Assembly: GCA_029051735.1 (NCBI GenBank)
Contig: JAIDKZ010000043.1
Span: forward strand, 1 to 36,707
Direction of reading: 5' to 3'
Length of the DNA stretch: 36,707 nucleotides
From: Anaeroplasmataceae bacterium
GTDB taxonomy: Bacteria > Bacillota_I > Bacilli_A > Acholeplasmatales > Anaeroplasmataceae
Below the pieces are notes generated by a model. The model did no database searches. It saw only the letters and a list, made by a program, of their open reading frames with translations, and was not told the DNA's origin. How positions within the stretch are numbered: position 1 is the first letter of the stretch; each line of letters opens with the position of its first letter. Below are positions 7,675 through 15,115 of this stretch, piece after piece. The translations under genes and the position numbers were made by a program.

Positions 7675-8983
7675 CTTTTTTTACCTCTTTTTCTTTACAG
7701 CTTGTACACGCTGATTTGTTATTTAAATGGTTTAAAACATAAGGGTAAACCTCATATAAAGAAATGGTTTCTTGTACATCTGTTTCATTATTTTTAATAT
7801 TAATTTTAAAGTCCTTAAGCTCATTTTCTCCTAAAATACAAGTAAACATTGCTCGATGTTCATCAGCTGCCTTAAATTGAGCCTTAAGTCCTCGATCTAA
7901 ATAATCCATATCACAAAATAATCCACCCAAACGACAAATATTCATTTGAGCAAGAGCGGCTTTCTTTGCTTCTTGTCCTAAAACAATAAAATAAACATGT
8001 AAATAATCTAAAGTAGATAAAACTTTCCCACCATACTCACACGCTAATAATAATCGTTCCATTCCAAAAGCCATACCAACACCAGGTGTGTCAGGACCTT
8101 GCATGTCACGAACCAAGGAGTCATATCTTCCTCCAGCACCAATGACATTTTGAGCACCAAATTCTAAAATATCTACTTCTAATTCAAAAACAGTATGAGA
8201 ATAATAATCCAATCCACGAACTAAATTATCATCTATCTCATAAGATATTTTCATCTCCTTTAAAGCATTTAAAACGGCTTCAAAATGCTTTAAAGAAGAC
8301 TCATTTAAATAATCTTTTATTTTTGGTGCATTTTTAAAGAAGTCTTTATCTCTATCCACCTTACAATCTAAAATTCTTAAAGGATTCTTTTCTAAGCGAA
8401 TTAAGCAGTCTGAACATAAATCCTCTTTGTAAGCATTAAAATACTTCACACAAGCTTCTCTATATTTATCTCTTGATTCTTTATCACCTATACTATTTAT
8501 TTTCACCTTTACATTTTTAAGTCCAAGTGCCTTTATCAAACTTGCTCCTAAAGCAATTACTTCTGCATCAAGTAAAGGATCATTAGAGCCTAAAGCCTCA
8601 ACCCCAAATTGGCTGAACTGGCGATTTCTTCCTTTTTGAGGACGTTCATATCGAAACATTGGGCCAATATAAAACAACTTATTCATTTTACTTGTTGCAT
8701 AAAGTTTATTTTCAATAAATGCCCGAACCACTCCAGCTGTCCCTTCAGGTCGTAAGGTTATATCTCGATTGGAACGATCCTTAAAATCGTAGGTTTCTTT
8801 ATTGACCATATCTGATGTATCATTTACATCACGATGAAAAACAGAACCAGATTCAAAAATTGGTGTCCGAATTTCTTGATAATTATAAATCTGACATACT
8901 TTTCTTATTGTGGATTCTAACTTAGTCCATGCCTTAACCTCATTTGGCAAAACATCATAAGTTCCTTTTGGACGACTAATCAT
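7667..8983 (-). CDS. hisS: Histidyl-tRNA synthetase
   Basis: Charges tRNA-His. The 438-residue class II synthetase shows PKGTYDVLP at the N-terminus, motif 2 GPMFRYERPQKGRNRQF, the HisRS signature VRGLDYYSHTVFE and motif 3 GVGMAFGMERLLL. The tail after about 425 carries a SACTSCKEK stretch with a Cys pair not expected in HisRS; whether it binds metal is unknown. It is the second gene behind the T-box leader and overlaps aspS. Confidence 0.97.
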   Translation of the reverse strand: MISRPKGTYDVLPNEVKAWTKLESTIRKVCQIYNYQEIRTPIFESGSVFHRDVNDTSDMVNKETYDFKDRSNRDITLRPEGTAGVVRAFIENKLYATSKMNKLFYIGPMFRYERPQKGRNRQFSQFGVEALGSNDPLLDAEVIALGASLIKALGLKNVKVKINSIGDKESRDKYREACVKYFNAYKEDLCSDCLIRLEKNPLRILDCKVDRDKDFFKNAPKIKDYLNESSLKHFEAVLNALKEMKISYEIDDNLVRGLDYYSHTVFELEVDILEFGAQNVIGAGGRYDSLVRDMQGPDTPGVGMAFGMERLLLACEYGGKVLSTLDYLHVYFIVLGQEAKKAALAQMNICRLGGLFCDMDYLDRGLKAQFKAADEHRAMFTCILGENELKDFKINIKNNETDVQETISLYEVYPYVLNHLNNKSACTSCKEKEVKKDE

Positions 8984-8988
8984 ACTTT

Positions 8989-9540
8989 CTACTTCCCTTC
9001 ATATTCATATCGATATAAACTATAATACATTGCGATTCTTTCATGATTCTTAATTTGAATTAAAGATTGATATTCATAGTGATATCCACACTGTAATATC
9101 ACCTGCTTAGAGGACTGATTTCCTAAGGTATGCCCTACAAGAATTTTATCATAATTACAAATTCTAAAACCTATTTTAGTCATTTCCCTTAAGCACATCG
9201 TCATAATTCCTTGATTCCAATAATCCCTATGTAAAATATACCCAATTTCAGCTGTATTAATTCCTTCATAATAAGTATGAAAATCAATCATACCAATCAT
9301 TTTAAAGTCATTTTCCTTATCTACTATGGCATATCCAACTGGAAGATTAGATAAAGGACGTTTTAAAAAAACTTCTTCAATACACCAAAGAGCTTCTTTA
9401 GGCCTTTGAAATGGTCCCCAATTCAAATGCTTACAGGTCTCCTCATCTTTCCCAATATCAAAATAATCTAAGTAATCTTCTCTTTGAATATCTCTTAATA
9501 GAAATCTTCCAAGATTTACTACTGGTAAGCTTGTAACCAT
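8989..9540 (-). CDS. GNAT acetyltransferase, RimJ/RimL-like
   Basis: About 183 residues of the Acetyltransf_3 type. Strands and the acetyl-CoA region are recognisable: GYILHRDYWNQGIMTMCLRE (the R/Q-x-x-G-x-x/A loop in a GYWGKG-like context) and NQSSKQVILQCGYHYE, the usual N-x-x-S-x-x-x-x-x-x-x-G-F ending. The substrate (protein N-terminus or small molecule) cannot be told. Start: an in-frame TTG at 9543 precedes the ATG at 9540; both fit the AGGAAGG site and ATG is preferred. It is the first gene after the T-box terminator, 5 bases before hisS. Confidence 0.85.
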   Translation of the reverse strand: MVTSLPVVNLGRFLLRDIQREDYLDYFDIGKDEETCKHLNWGPFQRPKEALWCIEEVFLKRPLSNLPVGYAIVDKENDFKMIGMIDFHTYYEGINTAEIGYILHRDYWNQGIMTMCLREMTKIGFRICNYDKILVGHTLGNQSSKQVILQCGYHYEYQSLIQIKNHERIAMYYSLYRYEYEGK

Positions 9541-9562
9541 CAATTCTTTCCTTCCTAATGAT

Positions 9563-9594
9563 AAAAAAAGTCCTTAAAAAAACTTTTTAAGGAC
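9563..9594 (-). terminator. T-box attenuator terminator
   Basis: Minus strand GTCCTTAAAAA (9594-9584), 3-base loop, TTTTTAAGGAC (9580-9570), then seven T (9569-9563). The 11-bp stem shares its 5' side with the antiterminator partner of the T-box sequence, so the two structures exclude each other. Confidence 0.92.
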
Positions 9595-9784
9595 GTATTT
9601 CTCGCGGTGCCACCTTACTTCTAGTATCATACTAGCACTTTTATCCGTTAACGCCTGGTACGTCTTTCTTTTAAAAAGCTCTCAAAAGTGTCCTTCATTT
9701 CAATTCTTGTGAATGCTTTCACCAACCATTCTCGCTTCTTTACAGGAAAAGAAATTACTCCTCTTCATCATCAATTTATCATAC
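9563..9784 (-). ncRNA. T-box leader upstream of GNAT-hisS-aspS
   Basis: tRNA-sensing transcription attenuator. The T-box sequence AAGGTGGCACCGCG is at 9616-9603. The Stem I AGGAGTA element is near 9762-9756. The specifier region ATGAAGGACACTTTTGAG lies at 9697-9681; within GGACAC, GAC (Asp, 9692-9690) and CAC (His, 9690-9688) overlap. The bulge is TGGC (9612-9609), whose last base would pair with a G discriminator. Bacterial tRNA-Asp has G73, while tRNA-His has C73, so the bulge favours Asp. The antiterminator can form by pairing AAGG-GCG with CG-CCTT at 9595-9589. The terminator is listed separately. This leader fills the otherwise gene-free 9541-9870 region. Leader identity is near certain; amino acid specificity is inferred. 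Confidence 0.95.
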
Positions 9785-9790
9785 GTAAAC

Positions 9791-9819
9791 ATTTTATCAT
9801 TTATGATATATTTTTGCAA
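9791..9819 (-). promoter_or_regulatory. Promoter of the T-box operon
   Basis: Minus strand TTGCAA (9819-9814), 17-base spacer, TAAAAT (9796-9791), placing the transcript start about 9784, directly before Stem I. No convincing terminator separates the end of recO (9871) from this promoter, so some read-through from recO into the leader is possible. Confidence 0.8.
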
Positions 9820-9870
9820 GTTTTTTTATTGATATAAAAATGAATTGCACTGTGAATAATAAAACATATT

Positions 9871-10536
9871 TTATAACTTATAACTCTTAAGTTTTAAATT
9901 TGCATGAAGCGCATAATAACTATAAATTGCTTCTAGTAAATCCTTATAGCTAATATCTAAAATAGGTTCATCACCATACTCTTTTTTATGATATAACATT
10001 TGAAAAGCATGATGTAGTTTTTGATTGGAAAAATTCTCATTAGAGCAAAAATTACAAAGAGCTCCACCATCCTTGATGGAAAAATTGACTATTGAAGTTC
10101 TTCCACAAAAAACACAATTTGCCAGCCTTGGCTTTACTCCAAAAACGCTAAGCATCTTAATCAAAAATAAAGATAAAATATATAACGGATTATGATCATC
10201 AATTAAATCTAAACATTCTAAAAAGAAAGGATAGATTCTATAATGAGGTGCTTCTTCTTCTAAATGCTTAACAACATCTATCATAGGTACGATTACACTC
10301 ATCTTATCTAAGTGTGTATAATAAGAATAGTAGCTTTTCTTTAAAGAATACTCCATCACTGTAGGAAGTTTGGAATTTGTTTTTTCATATTCTACTACAT
10401 TGAGAGTAGTGATAAAGCCAAGCTTACTTTTAGAGGCATCTAATGCTTTGATACTCTCCATACCAAAAGGAGTATATAAATAAACTAACTTTGATTTTTC
10501 TTTATAATCAATTGTTTGAAGAACGATTCCTTCCAT
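9871..10536 (-). CDS. recO: DNA repair protein RecO
   Basis: Recombination mediator that loads RecA on SSB-coated DNA together with RecR. The 221-residue protein has an N-terminal OB fold (1-80; EGIVLQTIDYKEKSKLV start) and a helical C-terminal part with the four-Cys zinc site CVFC and CNFC at about 139-142 and 159-162. It is slightly shorter than the usual 240-255 residues. It starts 2 bases after era, as in many Bacillota. Confidence 0.92.
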   Translation of the reverse strand: MEGIVLQTIDYKEKSKLVYLYTPFGMESIKALDASKSKLGFITTLNVVEYEKTNSKLPTVMEYSLKKSYYSYYTHLDKMSVIVPMIDVVKHLEEEAPHYRIYPFFLECLDLIDDHNPLYILSLFLIKMLSVFGVKPRLANCVFCGRTSIVNFSIKDGGALCNFCSNENFSNQKLHHAFQMLYHKKEYGDEPILDISYKDLLEAIYSYYALHANLKLKSYKL

Positions 10537-10538
10537 AT

Positions 10539-11453
10539 TTATAAACTATCTTCGCTATATCCTAAAGACTTTAAATCATTAGGGCGGTCCTTCCAGTCTT
10601 TTTTCACCTTTACCCACAAATCCAAATGAACTTTGCTGTTTAAAAGTTTTCGAATGTCTACTATACTTTTTTCCTTTATTGCTTTAATCATATCCCCATT
10701 TTTACCAATAATAATCTTTTTTTGACTATCTCGTTCAACATATATTGTGGCATATACATCTTTATATCCAGCCACTTCTAAACTATCCTTTATTTCTTCA
10801 ACCACACAGGCAATACTATGAGGAATTTCTTCTTTGGTCAAATTTAAAATTTTTTCTCTTATTGACTCACCAATCAAAAATGAAACAGAATGGTCAGAAG
10901 CCATAGTATCTGGATAATATTTAGGTCCAAACGGAAGAACGGTTTGTATACCTTCTAATAAATGATTCACATTTTTATCTTCCAAAACAGAGATTGGATA
11001 AACTCCTGCAAAAGGATATAAATCTTTGTAAAGAGCGATAGTTAAATCAATATCATTAAATCTTTTCAATTGATCTACTTTATTGATAACTAAAAAAACA
11101 GGCAAACGATTCTTCTTTAAATTAGAAAGAATGATTTCATCGCCCTTTAATACTTGCTTAACTGGTGTTGTCATAAATAAAATACAATCTACTCCATGCG
11201 TTGCTTCGTATGAAGCACTAACCATTCTTCTTCCAAGTTCTGTTTGTGCTTTATGAATTCCAGGAGTATCTGTAAAGGCTATTTGATATTGTTCTGTTGT
11301 AACTATACCTAAAATTCGGTTTCTTGTTGTTTGCGGCTTATTTGAGATAATCGCAACTTTTTTTCCAACAAGTTTATTGATTAAAGTTGATTTCCCAACA
11401 TTCGGTCTGCCTATGACTGCAACAAAGCCAGATTTATAAGTATCAATTTGCAT
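10539..11453 (-). CDS. era: GTPase Era
   Basis: Ribosome-associated GTPase needed for maturation of 16S rRNA and the 30S subunit. The N-terminal GTPase domain shows GRPNVGKST (G1), TTRNRI (G2), DTPG (G3) and NKVD (G4). The C-terminal KH domain binds the 16S 3' end and shows KKIIIGKNGDMIK. The chosen start is the ATG at 11453 (protein begins MQIDTYKSG), 304 residues; a longer in-frame start would lie further inside cdd. It overlaps cdd by 11 bases and its SD (GAGGAAATTGAG) is in the cdd end. Confidence 0.97.
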   Translation of the reverse strand: MQIDTYKSGFVAVIGRPNVGKSTLINKLVGKKVAIISNKPQTTRNRILGIVTTEQYQIAFTDTPGIHKAQTELGRRMVSASYEATHGVDCILFMTTPVKQVLKGDEIILSNLKKNRLPVFLVINKVDQLKRFNDIDLTIALYKDLYPFAGVYPISVLEDKNVNHLLEGIQTVLPFGPKYYPDTMASDHSVSFLIGESIREKILNLTKEEIPHSIACVVEEIKDSLEVAGYKDVYATIYVERDSQKKIIIGKNGDMIKAIKEKSIVDIRKLLNSKVHLDLWVKVKKDWKDRPNDLKSLGYSEDSL

Positions 11454-11847
11454 TCTCAATTTCCTCAAAACCATAAGGCAAAAGTTCTTTTACATTTGTC
11501 TGTTTATATTTTTTAGCTAGATTAGCTAAAAAAATAGGAGTATCAGGATTTAAAAACTCTGCCATGACTTGCCTACATGCACCACATGGACTAACAGGGT
11601 CTTTTGTATCTGCTACAACAGCCATAGCAACTATATCATCTTTTGTATACCCATCAGAAATCACTTTAAAAAGTGTAGTTCTTTCTGCACAATTGCTTAA
11701 ACCATAGCTGATGTTTTCTATATTACATCCTGAAACATAGGTCCCATTCTTTAACAAAATAGATGCCCCTACCTTAAAACGAGAATAAGGGGAATAGGAT
11801 TTTTCTCTGCCCTTTATTGCATGTTCAATTAATTCCAAAACGTTCAT
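11443..11847 (-). CDS. cdd: Cytidine deaminase
   Basis: Pyrimidine salvage enzyme that deaminates cytidine and deoxycytidine. The 134-residue homotetrameric-type enzyme has the zinc motifs NCAERTTLF and PCGACRQVM and the substrate motif NIENISYGLSNCAE. A GAAAGGAAG site precedes the ATG. It stands between ybeY and era, the usual Bacillota order. Confidence 0.96.
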   Translation of the reverse strand: MNVLELIEHAIKGREKSYSPYSRFKVGASILLKNGTYVSGCNIENISYGLSNCAERTTLFKVISDGYTKDDIVAMAVVADTKDPVSPCGACRQVMAEFLNPDTPIFLANLAKKYKQTNVKELLPYGFEEIENAN

Positions 11848-11850
11848 AGT

Positions 11851-12285
11851 TTACTTCCTTTCTATTTTAGCTTGCATCAAAATCTCTTCTTGTTTAGCAA
11901 ACATTATTTCTTCTTCTTCCTTTGTCATATGATCATATCCACATAAATGGAGATAACCATGGACTGCAAGAAAAGCAATTTCTCTTGTGATACTATGTCC
12001 ATATTCTTCTGCCTGGCGAACAGCTTGAGGAATACAAATAAAAACATCACCAAGTTCATTTTTCAATTCCTCTTCAACTGCATCATCATCACATAATGCA
12101 AAAGAAATAACATCAGTCACACGATCTACTTTTCGATAAGTGCGATTTAATTCATGGATTTTACTATCCTCAACAAATATCAAATTAAAAGTTTTCTTGT
12201 CTTTTATTTTTTTAAATACAGCTTTTATCCATTTTTTATATTCTTTTGTATTCTCATTTGTTTCATTGAAAAAATTAATTTTCAT
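11851..12285 (-). CDS. ybeY: Endoribonuclease YbeY
   Basis: Zinc-dependent RNase involved in 16S rRNA 3' end maturation and ribosome quality control. The 144-residue protein carries the three-histidine zinc motif in HGYLHLCGYDH (HxxxHxxxxxH) and the upstream RKVDRVTDVISFAL block. It overlaps the HAD gene by 11 bases and is followed 3 bases later by cdd. Confidence 0.96.
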   Translation of the reverse strand: MKINFFNETNENTKEYKKWIKAVFKKIKDKKTFNLIFVEDSKIHELNRTYRKVDRVTDVISFALCDDDAVEEELKNELGDVFICIPQAVRQAEEYGHSITREIAFLAVHGYLHLCGYDHMTKEEEEIMFAKQEEILMQAKIERK

Positions 12286-13147
12286 TTTTTTCTACCATCA
12301 TCTTTGCAAAACTCTGAAGTTGCTTTTCTTCTCTCATTTTCAAATTCTCTATCATTGCCATATTTTCCATCATTAATTTTACAGTTTTTTCTAAATTTGA
12401 ATTTGTAGAATAATCAGCAGCACAAACATAGTTTACTCTTCCATCATCTACTAATGGTAATACCTTGTTCATATATTGTGGCTGATATAAAGCAATTGAT
12501 TTCCCACCTTTATCCTTTAAAAGCTGCATACAAGGAATATCAGTTAATCCATCCCCTATATATATCATATTTCGATACTGAATTGCTCTAGCAACATCTT
12601 TCATTTCCATATTTAGTTTTTCCTCATCAACCTCATCTAATGCACCCTTACTAATTCTAAAAATATATTGTGTTTTTTGCGTATAATTAATTGCCATTGC
12701 AGGCCAAATTGCTTCCTTCGTTTTAGAATCATATAAGAATTTACAACCATAGATTTTTTTAAAATATTTTGCAATTGAACTACCTTCTATAATCTCTTTT
12801 GTACCTGAGGAGATAATATAGTGTTCAACATTTACACCTAATTCTGCACCAAATTGATTAATGCGGTCAAACCAAGTTTGTACTCCACGAAAATATTCAA
12901 TAGAGCTGCCTAGGGATTTCAAATATTCCTCTGTAAGTGGTATGCCTTTTGCTTTACATTCTCTTACCATTACATACATATAGGATAGAATTTTATCCAT
13001 AGAATTTTTCTTTGTATTGATCGAAGCTAGTTCCCAAAACTCATCAGGTTCCATACCTAATAACTTAATAAATGCATAGTTTTGCATATCTGTCGTGCAT
13101 AATGTTTTATCAAAATCATACATTATACCAATTGTAGTTTTTGCCAT
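12275..13147 (-). CDS. HAD-superfamily phosphatase
   Basis: Haloacid dehalogenase-fold hydrolase of about 290 residues. The catalytic DFDKT motif (nucleophile and acid Asp) is at about residues 11-15, ISSGT is motif II, and IGDGLTDIP is the metal-binding motif IV. The region 20-110 is a helical cap (C1 type), as in phosphoserine phosphatase-like members. Substrate unknown. The start chosen is the ATG at 13147, with GGTGAT in front; GTG 13156 and ATG 13153 are also in frame. It heads the ybeY-cdd-era-recO operon. Confidence 0.85.
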   Translation of the reverse strand: MAKTTIGIMYDFDKTLCTTDMQNYAFIKLLGMEPDEFWELASINTKKNSMDKILSYMYVMVRECKAKGIPLTEEYLKSLGSSIEYFRGVQTWFDRINQFGAELGVNVEHYIISSGTKEIIEGSSIAKYFKKIYGCKFLYDSKTKEAIWPAMAINYTQKTQYIFRISKGALDEVDEEKLNMEMKDVARAIQYRNMIYIGDGLTDIPCMQLLKDKGGKSIALYQPQYMNKVLPLVDDGRVNYVCAADYSTNSNLEKTVKLMMENMAMIENLKMREEKQLQSFAKMMVEKNEN

Positions 13148-13174
13148 TTTCATCACCCATTTCTAGTAAAGAAT

Positions 13175-13203
13175 ATTATATCATATTTTTAAAAAAAATA
13201 CAA
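13175..13203 (-). promoter_or_regulatory. Promoter of HAD-ybeY-cdd-era-recO
   Basis: Minus strand TTGTAT (13203-13198), 17-base spacer made of T and A runs, TATAAT (13180-13175). The transcript would start about 20 bases before the HAD start codon. Confidence 0.75.
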
Positions 13204-13263
13204 ATCTTATCATTTACACTATATTATAAAAGTATAATCATACCATTTGGATTGTCTCATATA

Positions 13264-13294
13264 AAAAAAGACAATGTTTTTCATTGTCTTTTTA
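13264..13294 (-). terminator. Terminator of the marR-ABC operon
   Basis: Stem AAAAAGACAATG / CATTGTCTTTTT with a 5-base loop, followed on the minus strand by a T run. It is symmetric enough to act in both directions but only the minus-strand operon needs it. Confidence 0.88.
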
Positions 13295-13324
13295 AAATAT
13301 TTAAAGTTAAGAATCATTTTAGAT

Positions 13325-15115
13325 TTATTCATCAAATTGACTAGCAAACTGACTATTATATAAATCTGCATAAAAACCATTTTTAGCAATTAAAGCATCA
13401 TGATTTCCTTGTTCTATAATATTGCCATCCTTTAAAACTAATATAATATCTGCATTTTTAATTGTTGATAGACGATGGGCAATAACAAAAGAAGTTCTTC
13501 CTTTCATTAAATTATCCATAGCTTTTTGGATGAGTTCCTCTGTTCTTGTATCAACACTAGAGGTTGCTTCATCTAAAATAAGCATAGGAGAGTCCTCAAC
13601 CATAGCTCTTGTAATTGTTAAGAGTTGTTTTTGTCCAGCAGATATATTAGCTGATTCATCAAAAACATAATCTAATCCACCTGGTAAAGATTTGACATAA
13701 TGATCCATATGACAGGCTTCTAAAGCATGTAATATCTCTTCATCAGTTGCTTCCTTATTTCCATATTTTAAATTATCTCTTAATGTTCCTTCAAATAGCC
13801 ATGTATCTTGTAAAACCATTCCAAATAAACTTGCAACATTTCCTCTTGTTAGATCCTTTGTAGAGATTCCATCAATGCTTATGCTTCCTTGATTAATCTC
13901 ATAGAATCGCATTAACAAGTTTACTAAAGTAGTCTTACCTGCGCCTGTTGGTCCAACAATCGCAATTTTCATTCCTGGTTCTACTTTGCAATTAAAATCA
14001 AAAATAATTTGCTTTTCTTTATTGTATCCAAAATCAACATGCTCAAATTCAACATATCCAGCAACCTCATTCTTATCTAAGACTTTAGTTGCTGTTTCTT
14101 TAGAAAGTTCCTCTTCTTCTAAAAATTCAAAGACTCTCTCACTTGCAGCAGCACAGGATTGCAATACATTAGCAATTTGTCCAATTGTCTGTAAAGGTTG
14201 ATTTGCCATTCTTGAATATTGAATGAACATTTGTATGAACTCTACTCCTGCAGCGCCACTTACAACTAAGATTCCTCCCAAAAAACAAATACTGATATAA
14301 GATAAGTTTCCAATAAACATCATAATTGGCATCATTAAGCCTGATACAAACTGACTTTTCCAAGCGCTAGATTTCATTGCTTGATTACAATGATCAAAAG
14401 CCTTATATGTCATTTCTTCTTGATGATATGCAATGATGACCTGATGTCCTGAGTATGCTTCTTCAATATGAGCATTCAAATCTCCTAAGCTTCTTTGTTG
14501 TGCTTTAAAGAATTTTTGTGAATGCTTAATGATAATAATCAAACAAATTAAAGATAACGGAATAGAAACTACACATATTAAAGCCATTTGCCATGCAATG
14601 GTAAACATCATGACAAACACACCAATCAGTAAGATGACTGAAGAAAATGTATTGACCATACTTTGATTAAGATTTTGGCTAATACTATCTACATCATTAG
14701 TTACTCTTGATAATAAATCTCCATAACTTGTAGAATCAAAGTATTTTAATGGAACACGATTGATTTTTTTAGAAATGTCCTCTCTTAGCTTAAAAGATAT
14801 CTTTTGTGTAACTCCTGTAAGCAAAAAGGAAGCTATATATGCACCAAAAGCTGCAAGGCAATAGATACACACTAAAGTTATACCTATCTTGAAAATATAA
14901 TCAAAGCGGATAGCATCACCACGAACAACTCTTTGACACTCCTTCGTAATTTCACCTAATAATTTAGGTCCAAATAAAGATCCAAATGCACCAACAATAG
15001 AAAATAATATAGCAATGATTATATATCCCATGTATGGCTTAATATAAGGGATTAGTTTTCCTAAACCCTTTTTTATACTTTTGGGTTTCTGACTTATTGT
15101 CATAGGTCTAGGCAT
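13325..15115 (-). CDS. ABC multidrug-type exporter half, catalytic subunit
   Basis: Fused membrane and ATPase half-transporter of 596 residues: six membrane helices (about 25-320) and an ATPase domain (about 355-590). Walker A is GPTGAGKTT and Walker B is MLILDEATSS with the catalytic Glu intact, but the signature motif is SAGQK rather than SGGQ. This pairs with the upstream half, which has the opposite defect, so the two should form an asymmetric heterodimer of the BmrCD/LmrCD kind. The start is the ATG at 15115, behind AAAGGAGGAG at the end of the upstream gene; it overlaps that gene by 8 bases. Transported substrate unknown. Confidence 0.93.
   Translation of the reverse strand: MPRPMTISQKPKSIKKGLGKLIPYIKPYMGYIIIAILFSIVGAFGSLFGPKLLGEITKECQRVVRGDAIRFDYIFKIGITLVCIYCLAAFGAYIASFLLTGVTQKISFKLREDISKKINRVPLKYFDSTSYGDLLSRVTNDVDSISQNLNQSMVNTFSSVILLIGVFVMMFTIAWQMALICVVSIPLSLICLIIIIKHSQKFFKAQQRSLGDLNAHIEEAYSGHQVIIAYHQEEMTYKAFDHCNQAMKSSAWKSQFVSGLMMPIMMFIGNLSYISICFLGGILVVSGAAGVEFIQMFIQYSRMANQPLQTIGQIANVLQSCAAASERVFEFLEEEELSKETATKVLDKNEVAGYVEFEHVDFGYNKEKQIIFDFNCKVEPGMKIAIVGPTGAGKTTLVNLLMRFYEINQGSISIDGISTKDLTRGNVASLFGMVLQDTWLFEGTLRDNLKYGNKEATDEEILHALEACHMDHYVKSLPGGLDYVFDESANISAGQKQLLTITRAMVEDSPMLILDEATSSVDTRTEELIQKAMDNLMKGRTSFVIAHRLSTIKNADIILVLKDGNIIEQGNHDALIAKNGFYADLYNSQFASQFDE

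Noticed and set aside
9841-9870. Terminator after recO
   Set aside because: Only short, weak inverted repeats without a following T run; I could not support a terminator.
12140-12408. Hydrophobic plus-strand open frames opposite ybeY and the HAD gene
   Set aside because: Phe/Leu/Ile-rich shadow of Lys/Glu-rich coding DNA, with no ribosome site.
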